A DNA stretch of 64,000 bases from Syngnathus acus. Its lineage: Eukaryota > Chordata > Actinopteri > Syngnathiformes > Syngnathidae. The translations under genes and the position numbers were made by a program. This document shows positions 1-12,933 of this stretch, piece after piece; position 1 is the first letter of the stretch, and every line of letters starts with the position of its first letter. The notes beneath the pieces were generated by a model that was given only the letters and a program-made list of their open reading frames with translations, was not told the origin of the DNA and did no database searches. The DNA lies in assembly GCF_901709675.1 (NCBI RefSeq), contig NC_051103.1:7425501-7489500 (forward strand). Direction: 5' to 3'.

Positions 1-310
1 TGCTGGTGCTGATGAATGAGCCCCAACAAGGCTTCACACAGACTTGAAGAGTAATTCCATTATGTCCGCTCACTAATGATACTGGTGAGTCTCGGGTTTC
101 CTGCTGGAGAAAAATGGTATGAAACAATACCTGATTTTAAGCTTTAATCTTGTTAAAACAGCGTAGGAGAAAGCTCATTCACTGTGTTCATTTGGCAGGG
201 GATGAGTAGCGAAGAGGTGAGAAGGAGACTTCATAATCGGCCGTTAATATCGGATTGCCAATGTGGGAAGTTTCGATAACAAAGGAGCAGCGTGTGACTT
301 TGTGTGCGTC

Positions 311-332
311 CGTGTGTGTGTGTGTGTGTGTG
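311..332. repeat. (GT)n microsatellite
   Basis: An uninterrupted run of GT dinucleotides. It produces spurious Cys/Val-rich or His/Thr-rich open frames on both strands. Confidence 0.9.
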
Positions 333-779
333 GGAGTCGGCGGCGGGGGGGTTAAGGGTCTTAATGTTGCCACAACAGAGGATGAGTGAATTAGAAAGGG
401 CTCCAACCTCAATGCTGATAAATGTGTTCATAATTGAATGCCATTCACTTGTACAGACACTCGTTAAATATCAATATGAGCGAAATGTTGAGTCAACTCC
501 ACGACAGGTATTTGAAAATTCCGCCAGGTTATATTGAAACAGCCAATGATCATCTTTTTGATGAGGAGACAACACTGCTATGATTAATGAAGAGATAGAA
601 TGAGACGTTCTCAACATGGGAGCTCGGTTAATAATCTTCTTTCGTTTGATTTAAAAGATAGTTTGATCTGATGACAGTCAATCCAGGCTACACAACAAAC
701 TAGTTTTGAAAACAGAGACTAATAAAAAGTTAAAAATGAAATATTGAAATCAAATATTTGAAAAGAAAAATGATTAAAA

Positions 780-936
780 AGAAAATGAATGGTAATACAA
801 ATTGCTAAGAATAGCTCTATTTTTTAAAAGTGAAAACAAAATAAATTCAATGCACAATTTGTCTTTGCGGGCCACCTAAAATTATGCGGCTGGCCGTATC
901 TGGCCCCTGGGCCTCGACTTTCACACCTGTGCTCTA
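780..936 (+). mobile_element. hAT-like MITE remnant, copy 1
   Basis: The part from about 853 to 936 matches the reverse complement of the copy at 34.7-34.96 kb: a GCGGGCCACnTAAAATnATG core, a TATCTGGCCCC segment and a terminus close to TTTnACACCTG. The terminus resembles the AGGGGTGTCAAACTC-type end of non-autonomous hAT-like elements common in fish, which I recognise from general knowledge. The left boundary is uncertain because the preceding sequence is AT-rich and diverged. No transposase is present. Confidence 0.55.
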
Positions 937-3630
937 CTTGGATATTAATTATACATCACATCCATTAAATCATTAACTATGCCTCAATGTTGATGAGGAA
1001 GAGATAATTTGTCTGTTATTGCCTTTTGGAAAGGTACAACTTGTGTGTTAAATAAATCTTATCTTCAAATGAAGAAAAAGCCTGCACCTGCTCCCTGTCA
1101 TCGAGGAACAAAAATGATCCCATTTATTAGATTGGAGTCGCGTAAGACGATGCCTGGAGAACAGCACAGAACTTGATCCAGTTGTTGTTTTGCACGTGTT
1201 AATTGGTGAGCAACACAAGTGTGGCCAAAAGATTATTACAGGCGTAAGCGACCACAGCAGGGTATTGGTGAAATTGAATTACACCTAGCTATTGTTTAAT
1301 TGACCTCTCAACGAGCCAATTAGGCACATCGGGAGGGATGAGCTTTTCTCTTTCAGGCTCATCTCGACGGGAAAGGGGAGAGTTTACCTAGTCAACATTA
1401 CACAGTGGAGATCAAATGGATTTCTCATCATTTGGCTAATGATAGGAAGGCAAAATGAAAGCTATTTTAAACCTCACTTGTGCTTCTGCTGATGGTGATA
1501 AATTTGCTGTTAGATTGAATCGTGCTGATGATGAAGATGATCGCATCCAAACATAACATCATTTATTACCATCTTCACAATATAAGGATGTGCGCTAGAT
1601 GAAATTTTCTTATTCGTTTTAATTTTCCATTTTTCTTCCCAAATAATATTTAGCCTCCATGACACAGAGTGATCAATTGGGAAACTTTTTGCTTGTACAA
1701 TGGATGAGCTGAAGACACTATATGTTGATAGAGGTGATATTTGAAATCCTAATTTATTTGGTCCTTCTTGAATTATTCATAGTCAGGACTGGAGTGAGTT
1801 TCTATCTTATGGCTGTAGCCTGAGTCACGCTGAATCAATACACTGGTCATAATTTATCAACAATCAATAGTGCATTTACTTTGTTGTTAACCTTTACCTT
1901 ACCCTACATAGATGATCATTCATTTTAAAAGAACGTCTCTAACATTAAAACTTGAACCATATAAATTGTCCAAAAAAAAGAAACTAATTTGGGGTTTTCA
2001 TTATCGCATGCTTTAGTGAAAATGATCTGATCTTTTTTTAAGGATGAGAAGAAATTTAGCGCTTAACTCAGGCGATTATAAGCATAAAACAGTCTCATAC
2101 AAAAGGCAGGATGATACTTTTGCATTTCTGCCTTTTTCTATGTCACATCAGCAAAGCTCTCACTCTCTCACTCAGCAGTCTTGCCAATTAGTGGTTTGTG
2201 TCTTGGATTTCATTTCCTCCCTGACCATAGTCCAAAACTACAGACAATGCAATTACAGTTGACGTCTTGTCACTCTTGTCTCGTCGTCATCAGAAAACAA
2301 AAGAACCCCAAAGATAGACGACCGCTAAGTGTCTGTCCCAAAATAAAGACTACAAGACAAATTTCAGATTTGAAGAGGCCAAAATAAAATAACATTCAAA
2401 ACAAATATTTTTACGCCCATACAAGATCAATTGATATCTTTTTTCTTAATATTTCAGTATAAAAAAAAATTGAAATGTAGAAAATGTTGAAAAAATGAGA
2501 TTACAAAATGGTGTCGAACTACCAAACCAGCCACTTAGATTTAAGTTCTTGAACCCCGGACTTCTCCTCCTCCTCCGTACTTCCTCTACCTTGTTCTTGA
2601 CAGGCCGCTGACCCAGTTCCTTGCCCGTGGAAAACTACAGAGCGAGTCATTATGGCTAAAGCGACAAAAGATTCTGTTGAGCGGCTGTGTGATGTTGAAA
2701 CACTGATTCTCCTGTCTGCCTCAGCGGGATGGAGCAGAGTGGGGCTTCATTCATGTACAGTCACAGCCTGTTAATGTTCAACCGCAGACAGGAACTGATT
2801 GGAGTATTTCTACGTCCCCTCATTATTCCACACCTTCATCTATAGCCACAAACATCTGAGAGCAAGATCAACTCAAAGGAAGTTAAGTTTCAATTTTCTC
2901 GAGAGCTCCCTAACTTTCTACATCAGCCCCTTTAATAAGCAAAAGCAGGATGCCCTCTTTGTTGGGAAAGGAATCCCTCCTGTGTGCGTGGGGAAGGTGT
3001 GTGGGAGTGCAATGTGGGCGTTCCCCATACAGAAAGTCTGTAAAGGCCAACCCACACATTGGGATGCCGCCTGCATCCCTGCCATGACATCCGACTGGAG
3101 TCTGTCAGCAAAACAGCCAACATGGCAGAAAGTATTGAAGACGAGGGCAACGGGCAAAACAAAGGCTGTGTGTGAGAGGGGAAGTGTGAAGAAAGGGAAG
3201 AGCGTGTGAGTGTAATGTACACTGATATGGAGAAACTTTGTGTCGGTGGGGCCATCCTGGTGTGCAGAATTGTCTCACTCCTACACTCGCATTCCTCGGT
3301 ACGAAATGGAAGGAAAGCAGCAGAATGAACAGATGCAGTGAGAAGTACCTGCATAAAGCAAGAAGATGTGTAGGAGGTGATGCTCTTTTCTAGGCTTTGA
3401 ATGACATCCAAAATAGACCACACAATGACAAAGATTTGGTCATGCTTGGCTGAAGTGACTGGAATCAATCAAAGAAAATAGAAAAGGGAGTCTCGTTTAT
3501 GTGAGGACTTTGTTTAACTAGAGCATGAAATCACCGTGACTAACAGCAGCAACATTAACATTGTGAGCAATTAAGCAATTAAACTACATCTAATGCAAGC
3601 GTTATGTCGATATTTCTAAAATACTAAATT

Positions 3631-3781
3631 TCATGTCATGACTAAAATTGCAAATTGTCTTCACTTTTAAAAATCATCTTTTTTTAAATTATTATTATTA
3701 AAAATTATTACATTTATTTGGGTTGACAGTCAAACTATGACTACAATGCGGCCCGTGACAAAAATTCTTTTGATACCCCTG
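3631..3781 (-). mobile_element. hAT-like MITE remnant, copy 2
   Basis: It shares the segments CAAATTGTCTTCACTTTTAA, CATTTATTTGGGTTGACAGT and a terminal GATACCCCTG with the copy at 34.7-34.96 kb, in the same orientation. The inner GGCC-rich end is missing, so this copy is truncated. No coding capacity. Confidence 0.6.
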
Positions 3782-4872
3782 CTCTAAGTCTCACATGCTC
3801 TGTTGGAGTACAATAAACAATTAATGAGATATTTTAACATTGTCTTTGTGCATATCAAAGAATAAAATAAAACAAAGAAAATACCAATTCATATTAAACA
3901 CTATTGACCATCATTTCACGGTGCGTTAGCACCCTCTAGTGGCGGAAAACCGAACAGTTTTACTAACAAGGAAATCATCCAATTTGATCATGCACTATTT
4001 CTACTTTGATGAATGATAAACAACACTGATAATTTCTTTTGAGATTTTTACTTTTAGATTATATAAAACATTTAAGACAGTAGCACATAAAGTACATAGC
4101 AGGTATGAACAGCATGAACATCCCATTACGCTGAACTTTGGAAGGAGAAAAACAGTAGGACAGCCACAATGAGGTCAATTATCCACATACAATATTTCAA
4201 AGTAGAAACAAAACCATGAGCATCACCCCATCACTTGCTCTTACACACACACACACCTCTGCTTAGCCAAATGTATCCAACATGATAATGACAGAAATGG
4301 ACCACAGGCCAGTCATTTCAGTCAGTTCAACAAAGTCCACAAACAAAAAACATAATCATTTACAATGTATTTTTTCACTTACTATGCATGTTGCTTAGTG
4401 CGACTTGTGGCGTTCCTTGCCTTGAACAATCCTCTTTTTTTAGCATGGAGTGCGCTGAAGTGCATGGCGCTGAAGATTTGAAGCTTTGACATGACGTCAG
4501 ACATATGAAGCAGAATGGCTTGTCATTACGTTCAACAAAAAAATAGAAACTTTCCCACTCTGCGTTCATCTTGATATTTCCGTTTAGCTGTGCATTTTTT
4601 CCTGCCATTTTGAAAGCAAAATTGACACTTGTTTAATGGGTTTGCTTTGTGGAAGTTCACCTTATGCGCATGCGTGTTTGACGAAAATACCATATTGCAC
4701 TCAAGCGAAGCGAACACGCAAAGAAAGTGAAAGATCGCCCTCTGGTGGCAAAAGAGAGAACTGGCCAAGAGGGCAACAGGGAAAACACATACATACTACA
4801 CACAACGTCTGGATAAAAAAAAAAAAAAAAAGACATTCATTTATGCATCAATTGTTTGTTTTCGCTCCTGTA

Positions 4873-6396
4873 TTATAGGAAAGTCCCACCTAAGCTGAAA
4901 GGGGTGAACTTCTGTGCCTGCTGGGCACCAATCTCAGCCACGTAAAGCGCCCCTGATTTTAGGTCCAAGTCAACCAAATGTGGTTTGACTTCATCAGCAA
5001 GTTGAATCACACTGACCACCTTGCACTGACCAATTAAACCCACCGGCGGTGCCTCCAGTAGTGAAATTTGGTTGGTGTTGAGCTGGACTACAACAAAATA
5101 TTTCTTGTCCGGGGTGAGGCGGACTGAGTAAGGGGCATCCTCAGTGAAGCAGCTCCCCCACGATCCCAGCCAGCCCCCCGTGAGGGAGTTGAAAACTTGG
5201 ATCCTCTTGTTTGCCCTGTCAGCCACCCATACCCTTTGAGCACTGTCAATTGTCACACTGTGAGGGATGTTGAACTGAGCTAGGCCTTGTCCCTTTTCTC
5301 CATGAACCCACAACACTTCCTGTTCTCTGGATAATTTGATGAGGCGATTATTCATCCCACCGTCACCGTCTACTATGTACATTTCCCCGGAGTCATGGAC
5401 GAAGATCTCAGCTGGCTGGTCAAACTGCAGCGGATGAAGCCCGGAGCCAGCTTGCCCTGGTGTACCAAGGACCTGCAAAATGGATTTTTTTTTTAATAGA
5501 TTTTATCTGGGGGTGTGGTTTTCTCCAGTGTAAAATTCAAGGTTGGGAAACTAGTTTGCTCTGCCAAATGCGTTGTCTGATAACAAAACAAAACTTCTGA
5601 ACTTGATACACACTCGTTTCTCATTGACATGAGATCAAATTATTCTGTTATGTGTATTGCAATGTTGAGTTGGTAATACAAATCAACAGTATTGGTTTCA
5701 GACCTATTGCGATTTTTGTTTGTACAGTATTGAAAGATGTCAAAGGTCACAACATTCTTGCAATGACTGAGAGTAGGAGAGGCCACAGACTTTGAAAACC
5801 AAACTAACTAACAGGAAGTTGGAGAGAGACAGCAAAGTACACAAAAGCATCCTTTTGCTTTGTTTACCTGCAGAAGATTCCCCGATGGTGAGTATTGTTT
5901 GATGCAATGGCCATACGGACCATTTCCCACATCTGTGATCCAGACAGTTGGGTTTGACAAGGCATCTGCTAAAAATATACCATGGGGCATCTCTAAGGTA
6001 CTTGTATTCCAGTACATGAGGAAATCGCCTTCTGTTGTAAACACCAGCACCTTGGGCACATTGTCCCCTAAAGGAGGGAACACCACAACACCATGTTGGC
6101 ATAAATAACAGAAACAATGGATTTGCTAATAATCGGGATTTACCTCTCTGTGCCACATAAACGACACCAGCGTACTGGTTGACAGCCACCCCAAATACAT
6201 TCCCAGAGAAGAGTTCTGGGTTTTTGGGCCAGGTCACATCCAGTTTGTACAATGGCCTGCCCAGTAGCTGATAGTCTTGTCCGAGGATTGAGTTGCCAGC
6301 CTGCTGAGGGCTGAACACATCGTATAGCAGCATCATAAGAAATAATAAAGAGACCATAGCGGTCAATATCAAGCACGTATAGCTTCTACTTTTCAT
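4873..6396 (-). CDS. nhlrc3: NHL repeat-containing protein 3 (three coding exons)
   Basis: Exons on the minus strand are 6396-6144, 6067-5868 and 5472-4873. They join in frame (phases 1 and 0) to 350 codons plus stop, close to the roughly 347 residues of human NHLRC3. I chose the ATG at 6396 because it directly precedes a hydrophobic segment (residues about 7-27) that acts as signal peptide or signal anchor; an in-frame ATG at 6438 would add 14 polar residues. The rest is an NHL-type beta-propeller. Diagnostic stretches are [56 protein letters not shown] and NKRIQVF, followed by [14 protein letters not shown] near the end. The family is a poorly characterised secretory or lumenal glycoprotein family with no known catalytic reaction. 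The gene diverges from nrbf2 with about 520 bases between start codons. Splice sites are canonical GT-AG. Confidence 0.93.
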
Positions 6397-6439
6397 CGGC
6401 AGCTGGACTGTATTACGACTCCCGTACCGATCGTACACA

Positions 6440-6913
6440 AAAATACTGCTCGACCGTATCTAGCAGTACTTTTTCCTGTTTACAATTTACTTCCTGGTTA
6501 ATGCGGGACCTCAATGAACCTGCGTCAAGTTAAAAAAAGAAAAGCCTTCCGATAAAAGGATGTAGCTGTTACATTTCAACACTAAAATACTAAATCATTT
6601 ATTTCACCGGGGCTTTAGAACAACAAATATATTGTCCAAATATGTGGTTATTAATGTGCTCGCCCTTCTATATTGAAATACATGCGTAACATTTCAATGT
6701 GTTTTATTTGATCAATTCAAACAATTCTACTTCCGGTAGGTTGTCGACGCTATGACGTGGAACGTAGTGTAGTCGATGGAGGCGACTGAGCCGCCGACAG
6801 GAATTTTCGTCTCCAGTACTTCTTTGAATCGCACTTAAGGCTCAGTTCGGATGACAGTCCGTAAGAGACCGACACATCCTTCATGCAGTGAAAACCAGCA
6901 AAGATTTGGATGC
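6440..6913. promoter_or_regulatory. Divergent promoter interval of nhlrc3 and nrbf2
   Basis: About half a kilobase separates the two start codons, and the genes read outward. It contains an ETS-type ACTTCCGG motif near 6729-6736 and a CRE-like TGACGTGG shortly after, and has no TATA box at the expected place for either gene. This fits a TATA-less bidirectional housekeeping promoter. Transcription start sites cannot be placed from sequence alone. Confidence 0.5.
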
Positions 6914-8387
6914 ATGGAGGTCGTGGATAGTCCGCTTAATCTGGTAAATTTCGGTCGTGATGTTGCAATAACAGGCTAACGTTGCTATAGGTCGCAATGG
7001 TAAGCTCAGCTGCGTTAGCTTCCCCCACAGCGGCTCGCTCTTCTCTTTGTCGTGTTTATTGTGCTACTGTCTGATAGCCTTGACCAAATTGAGTGTATAT
7101 TATTAATAGACAAGTTCTACTTGTTTGAATACAAGTGTATACGATCTGAAAAGAGTATTCTGTATAGTAGAGCAGCTTTTGTTTCATTATTTCCCAAGTG
7201 AACTCAATGTGTTTTTGTGCGTTCTTCCGAAGGCCCATCAGCAATGCAGAAAGGCAGATCGTTTGTTTTCTGCTGGAAAGTATGAAGAGGCAATTTCATG
7301 CCATGGGAAAGCAGCAGGTATCAATCATGTCGTGCTATTATTTGTAATTCAAATCAAAGTGGTAGGGCTGCGACGTCATCATTACATGAACAATGTGTGT
7401 TAAGAACCTGGTCTCTTTTACAGAACTTTTGACAGAAGCAATGAAGACAACCGAGTGTAAACAGGTGAGTCTTTTTCGGTCTGCGTTTCTTCGGTCGTTA
7501 CCAGCGAATAGTTTGAACGAATTATCAGGCCAAATAAAAATAACAGTATGTGAAGGGCTACCTTGGGATCAGTCTTTGTCATAAATAGTGTGGTCTGATT
7601 TCTCCACCTGACAGAAAATGGGTCTCGAAACCCCTTTTTTTTTGTTTTTTAATGAGTCTAATTGAATTGTGTAGTCTTACATCAGCTACTATTCATTTTG
7701 TGCTTGCAGGCTCGTGTGTCCATGGAGTTGCAGAGGGACAGGCATATTAAACAGCAGCATCTTATCCAGGAGCGCTGGAAGAAGGAAGCCCGTCGGGAGG
7801 CCACGAAAGCCCGACCTGACTCGGGTTCTGCCCTCCTCATGCCATCCCAGTCAGCAGGCCAGACCGTGGTCCCCCCCCCAAATGCTGTTGCACATGGAGG
7901 AGGTACAGAGAGAGAGTACGACACTCTACTCTACCAGCTTCAAACTCGACAGGTCGGAAGCCTCCAAACTGTGACCCCCTGTCCTGGATCGAAGACCACC
8001 AAAGATGACAAAACTCGCCTGGAAGAACAACAAACCACAATTGAAGACTTGAGGCGCCTCGTCAACCATCTGATGGACGAGAACCAGCGGCTCAGCTCTG
8101 AGAACGATAGGCTCCAATCTGAAAACACCCGACTGCGGGCTGAGGCGGCAGATGTTGTGGAGCGCTCTGAGCTCTGGGTGCTCCCTCAGGCAGGGGCCGC
8201 CTTGGCGACTGGGGGCAACCAGGAGAGGAAAGGCCGAGGCAAAGGAAAGGAAATAGCAATCCCTCAGCTGCCCCCACTGGAGATGCCTGCTCAGGAAGAT
8301 TTGTGTTTGGATGACCTGCCTCCTCTAGAGCTGCCAGAGGACATCCAAAATGAACTACAGGAGCTTTTGGACAAAGAAAAACTGTGA
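6914..8387 (+). CDS. nrbf2: Nuclear receptor-binding factor 2 (four coding exons)
   Basis: Coding exons are 6914-6943, 7233-7317, 7424-7464 and 7710-8387, all with GT-AG borders. They join to 277 codons plus stop (human about 287). The N-terminus begins MEVVDSPLNL and continues AHQQCRKADRLFSAGKYEEA, the helical MIT domain (roughly residues 4-85) typical of NRBF2. Exon 4 opens with ARVSMELQRDRHIKQ and then QERWKK. A leucine-zipper-like coiled coil covers about residues 155-200 (LRRLVNHLMDENQRLSSEN), and an acidic Leu-rich tail ends LQELLDKEKL. NRBF2 is a subunit of the autophagy PI3K complex with ATG14, BECN1 and VPS34, and dimerises through its coiled coil. The middle, between the MIT domain and the coiled coil, is poorly conserved. 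In-frame read-through of introns creates longer spurious frames. Confidence 0.95.
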
Positions 8388-8995
8388 AAAACAATTTCTT
8401 TTTAACATCAACATTGATTTCAGGGTTCAAAATGATTTCTATCTTTTTTGGTTTGGCTACCAAAATCTTGGATCTTGAACACAGAATACACAAATGATGC
8501 TTGAGCCTCCAGGTCGAGTTCACCCTCCCAGTTATGAGCAGAAAAAAGTACAACTAGTTCAAGTGAATCATCACTCTACTCCTAAATTGAAATATTAGTG
8601 TGGTCACGCACCGCTTATACAAACTCAAGGATTCTTGATTGAGAAATTCCTCTCACAAGACAGTCAGGATATTCACTGCTATTTTATTTCTGTACCTTGT
8701 ATTATTTACAACGTGATAAGTTCATAGGGGCCCTGAAAATCCCATATCAAGGGTTACCTCTGTGAGGACATGATGTGAATTAGTGGCATTAAACCTGATA
8801 TATTATGGGTTCCGATTGATTTTCTGCTAAGAATCCTTAGAAAAGGGCAGTCGATGATGAAATTTCAAAATACCTTACATGTGTTGTCAGCCATTCGGGG
8901 CACTGCTCCGATTAACACACTAACATGTTTTGAGAGCATGTTTTTTTTATTGTGTATGAAATGAATCAAATAAATGTAATTTAATCAGAAATCTA
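8388..8995 (+). other. nrbf2: nrbf2 3' UTR with polyadenylation signal
   Basis: Follows the TGA at 8385-8387. An AATAAA lies at 8969-8974, so cleavage is expected near 8990. No coding potential is seen. The reep3 3' end lies about 250 bases further on, on the other strand. Confidence 0.7.
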
Positions 8996-9234
8996 TGCAT
9001 GCATTTTTGGAGGTCCTTTAATTAAAAAGGGATATATTAGCTGTGCCTACCATTCATTCCTTCATGGACCTGGTGAGTCACTTTATCACATCAACATTGT
9101 TAATGAGAAGCAAAAAAAAACAATGATTAAATATCTAACAGATGCAGTTAAGTTGTTGATCTACTCACATATGCCAGTTTATTCCAGGCCCTTCAAAAGA
9201 GGTCTAAAAATAAATTCCTCACACACATTGACAC

Positions 9235-10487
9235 AAATTTTATTGCCATACTTTTATTGAATTACAATCCAGTAATCCACAAAACAGTTAGCCAAAACCT
9301 GAGCCACGCTACTCTAAAGTACACAAAGCTTTGGTATATAATTAGTCAGTTCTGTGCATTGCCTGGACAATATGACAAGATTTGGCTGGTTTCATCAAAA
9401 GCTGTAACAGACTGTAAATCGTGGCTGTCCATGTTGATCAACAAACATGTCTGCATGCACAACTTTGTCAAGCAGCCGAAGGGCGGTCAACAACCTTCCG
9501 CCTATAAGCACATCAGAGGTAAGCCTCTTGGTGGTAGTGTTTTATTTTTTTTAATTAACAACAGCTCCACCACCCAGTCTCCAAGGAAGTCCTTAATTTC
9601 AGTTAAAATGTTATTTGTCTGATGATGCTGGAGGGCAACTGTATTCCTAAATAGACTCCAAATACATCAAATGTAATTACTATGTTCATTGCGCTCGCCC
9701 TGTCAAGTAAGAAAATAAAAATTGGATAGCGATCTACGATTGAGATAATAATCATGATCAATCTAGTCAGTAATAAGCAATGAAATAAGCACTGTAATCA
9801 ACTTTCGGCACTGTGCCATCTTCCTCCATTTTGGAAAAGAAATAAGAGCCACGTAATTTCCACTGATTCAGCACAGTGACAACTGTAGCTCATTTTAAAT
9901 GCCATAAAGTCAATAACTTAAATGGAGTGTATCAATACATTGATTTATCAAACGTACAACTATTTTGTGTTCAGCATCCTACTTGCAATGACGACGCCGA
10001 TACAAATTGAGATGACAAGCAACAAAACAGCAGTTTAAAAAAGCTTTGGGATGAGATGCAGATACAAAAACAGCTATGGATAATATAAAAGCCCTTCTAA
10101 TCCAAACATTACAAATAAAAGGAAGAAAAGATCATACATTATTAAAAGTAAGTTATTGAAAATACGAATGCACTTAACATTTTGCTCCAATTTTTCATGG
10201 GCTGTAGTATTTTAAAAAATTAAGACTTTTCCATGTGCTGTACAATTGTACAGAAAAGGCCAAAGTTGCTCAAAATATTATTCACAAATCTGTGTCAGTG
10301 AGCATGAGTTCATCCTTCCACCTAGTAAAAGGTTTGTGGCATTAGAAGTGTTGTATGTTGGCCCAATTGAATTTGTAATTGAATAGCCCTGGTAGATACA
10401 AATATTTCAGACGGATAATATCTTTGACTACTCAGCAGTGTATCCGTGGGTGTGTGTGTGTGTATACGTGTGTCAGAAGAAGTCGCT
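9235..10487 (-). other. reep3: reep3 3' UTR with polyadenylation signals
   Basis: On the minus strand two AATAAA signals are present at 9258-9253 and 9244-9239, about 1.25 kb beyond the reep3 stop codon. The interval is AT-rich with no conserved frame, as expected of a 3' UTR. Confidence 0.65.
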
Positions 10488-12933
10488 TCACACTCCATAA
10501 TTAATTGAGCTGAGCGCTGGTCTCTTCTTCCCTTTAATCTTCAGTGATCCATAGCGAGCCTAGCAACAAGAAAAATAATGAACACTTGTATGACACCGTA
10601 GGATCTAACAGTGATGACTTTTACGTTCCACAAAGCACGGCTTACATCTTTGCGGACTCTGGCCCGTGTCAGCTTGACACTCTGAGATCGCCTCAGTCCT
10701 TTTTGAGAAACAGCCTCGTCTTCAGAGAAAGTCGGCTCGGTGTCGTCATCGCTCCTGTCGTCTTGGTCGTAAAAGTATTCTGAAAAATGAATTGTAGTTT
10801 TTATTGTAGCTCCTTCACCATCATGATGGTGATAGAATCAATGTGATGACTGGACGGAGCATCTGTGAAAAGGCGGCAAGGATGGGGCGGGGTTCAGTCT
10901 GAAAGTGCGTGTTGGTCTACCTGCATCATCAGGTACATCAGCACTCTGAGCTCGTCTGACGGCTGGATTGCCCGCGTGGGCGGTGTATCGATACAGCTGG
11001 TTTTCTCCTCTGCCGTCTTGCTGGTTGATCTGTGTGAGGTCATGCATGCTCAAGCTGCGCAGCTTATCTGTGATGGCACCTTGACCCTGGGACAGACAGA
11101 AAAACCCACAGTTGCTTCTTTTAATCGAGTTACTTAAAGGTTCCACTGTCCACCCAAACAACACCATCTAGAAAAGTACACTTGTTCATGGACACAATTT
11201 CAAGAAAAACAATGCATCCATGTACTTGGTGGACAGATCATTGTGAGCACGACATGGACATGAGGACATGAGAACAATGCTGGTGTGGAAATGGTGGTCC
11301 ATGCAACTGAGATTTATTTCTTTTTACCTCCCAGAGGAGCCTGGTGAAGCACAAAAGCCCTAGGGAAAGAAGGAGGTCAGTATAGAGAAACAAGAAGAAG
11401 CAGACCCATGCAGCAACTTGCCATGTTAGCAAATCAGTGTCCACTGCCATCAACCAAGCATAGTACCAGAAAGTAGACAGAAAGCAAAAATGTAAATAAA
11501 TGAATAACCCTCTTACTACAGCCGAACATGGAAAATAACATCAATACTTGCCTTGACAGCTGCAGTGACAGCAGCGGTGGCCGCGATGCTGAGGCCTTGC
11601 TTGCCGAAGTTCACCATGGTCTCGTAACTTCGTTCTTTGGCCTGCACGATGTACTCATCTATTTCCTAGAGGAAGATGGTTAACAGGACATTTGTTCAGG
11701 ACAGTTCCATCACGTACATAAAAGGCATTGAAAATCGAGTCACCCTCTCTCTGGAAGACAGCAGCGGGTGCAGACATTTCCTATAAATGAGACTTGCTCC
11801 TCTTGTGTAAGGGGACAAGAGCCAGATCACAAATGCTACCTTCAGTTCATAGTACAAAGGAAACCTGGAGATAAACAAAACACATACAATCGATCCAAGT
11901 GGTGTGGTACTGTTTGGGACAAATGTCTGGTACTATAGCTAGCTATATATTATTATGGTTAACTCACCATGCCAGTGTAAGGTCCGTGATGGTCTCCACT
12001 ACAGTGTAGAGGGCAAAAACAATCCAGTACATCATCCACCGGACCTATAGAGGAGGATTGTTTTTCCAAAAATATTATTTTTCATCTCATACCACGATAC
12101 AGACAAGTCCTTATGTCAGATTCGGAAGCATCGCAATGTGTGTAGCGAGCCTTAGCTGCATTAGGTCAATGTGTGTGTTTAAATGGTCTTACATATTCCT
12201 TGACATTTTTTGTCTTGACAGCTTTGTAGGAGTAATATGCAGGATAGAGGGTCCCAAACACAAGCCTGCATGACAAAAACAAATAAGCTATGATTTCTAA
12301 TGATACAAATTATAGCCTCAGTTATTTGTTTATAGTACACAATCACGAAAGTACTGCAATGTTATGCAATGTAACATGATCCATAGGCATGATGTTTATG
12401 CGGTTGACGAAGAACAATGCGACAATAAAGTGCAATAATGACTTCTTAACTCATGAATTAGCTCGACTTGAACCAAACTACGACATTTGATGCATTGGGC
12501 CGGACTCGCCTAAATGTGGAATGGCGGGGTTGGACGATAGAATTCCAGCTGGAGCTGGCACTCCTTGACAGATCGACATGTCGAAACATAATAAGCTCCA
12601 ACTCAGCGCAAGATAATCGGATGACTCACTGACTATATGAACGTTAACATCGATAAAGATCATCTTGGACTGATTCGCAAATCACCACTTAAATAATCAT
12701 GGTAACAAAAATATCCAGACATAACAATAACGTATAAAACGTCGTCCAAAGTAACTTACAAAACCTAAAAAACAAACAAAGTGCTTCGGCAACTAGTTAG
12801 CCCGGGATGCTAACAAAGCTAACTCCCTTCAACCGTCATCTTAAACTGAACCTCGTGAAAACACTTCGTTGATTTGAACCATTTAATCATTTTGTACTTA
12901 CACGACGCTTCTTGAAATGAGCCAGGACACCAT
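10488..12933 (-). CDS. reep3: Receptor expression-enhancing protein 3 (eight coding exons)
   Basis: Minus-strand exons are 12933-12902, 12265-12193, 12044-11968, 11864-11744, 11665-11552, 11086-10921, 10779-10646 and 10559-10488. All junctions keep frame, giving 262 codons plus stop (human REEP3 255). The protein begins [11 protein letters not shown] and continues [20 protein letters not shown], the TB2/DP1/HVA22 domain with hydrophobic hairpins (to about residue 140, including [20 protein letters not shown] and [14 protein letters not shown]). The C-terminal half is charged, with an acidic block and a Ser/basic block ([19 protein letters not shown]). REEP3 and REEP4 bend ER membrane and pull ER away from mitotic chromosomes along microtubules. 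The intron after exon 5 starts GCAAGT rather than GT. REEP3 is preferred over REEP4 because of the jmjd1c neighbour. Exons 6-7 are the least conserved. Confidence 0.95.

Larger units (their letters stand above)
1..4872. other. Intergenic DNA left of nhlrc3
   Basis: No exon of a recognisable gene was found on either strand. Open frames here are short, and the longest (minus strand, 2932-3468, 178 codons) is low-complexity with no family resemblance. The stretch holds a (GT)n microsatellite at about 311-332, two hAT-like MITE remnants (listed separately) and an A-run of about 18 bases near 4815-4832. Positions nearest 4872 probably include the 3' UTR of the minus-strand nhlrc3 gene, but I could not identify a convincing polyadenylation signal for it. 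Confidence 0.6.

Noticed and set aside
2932-3468. Minus-strand frame of 178 codons
   Set aside because: It has no recognisable domain, a biased Ser/Thr/His composition, no splice context and an equally open frame on the other strand. Consistent with chance in stop-poor sequence.
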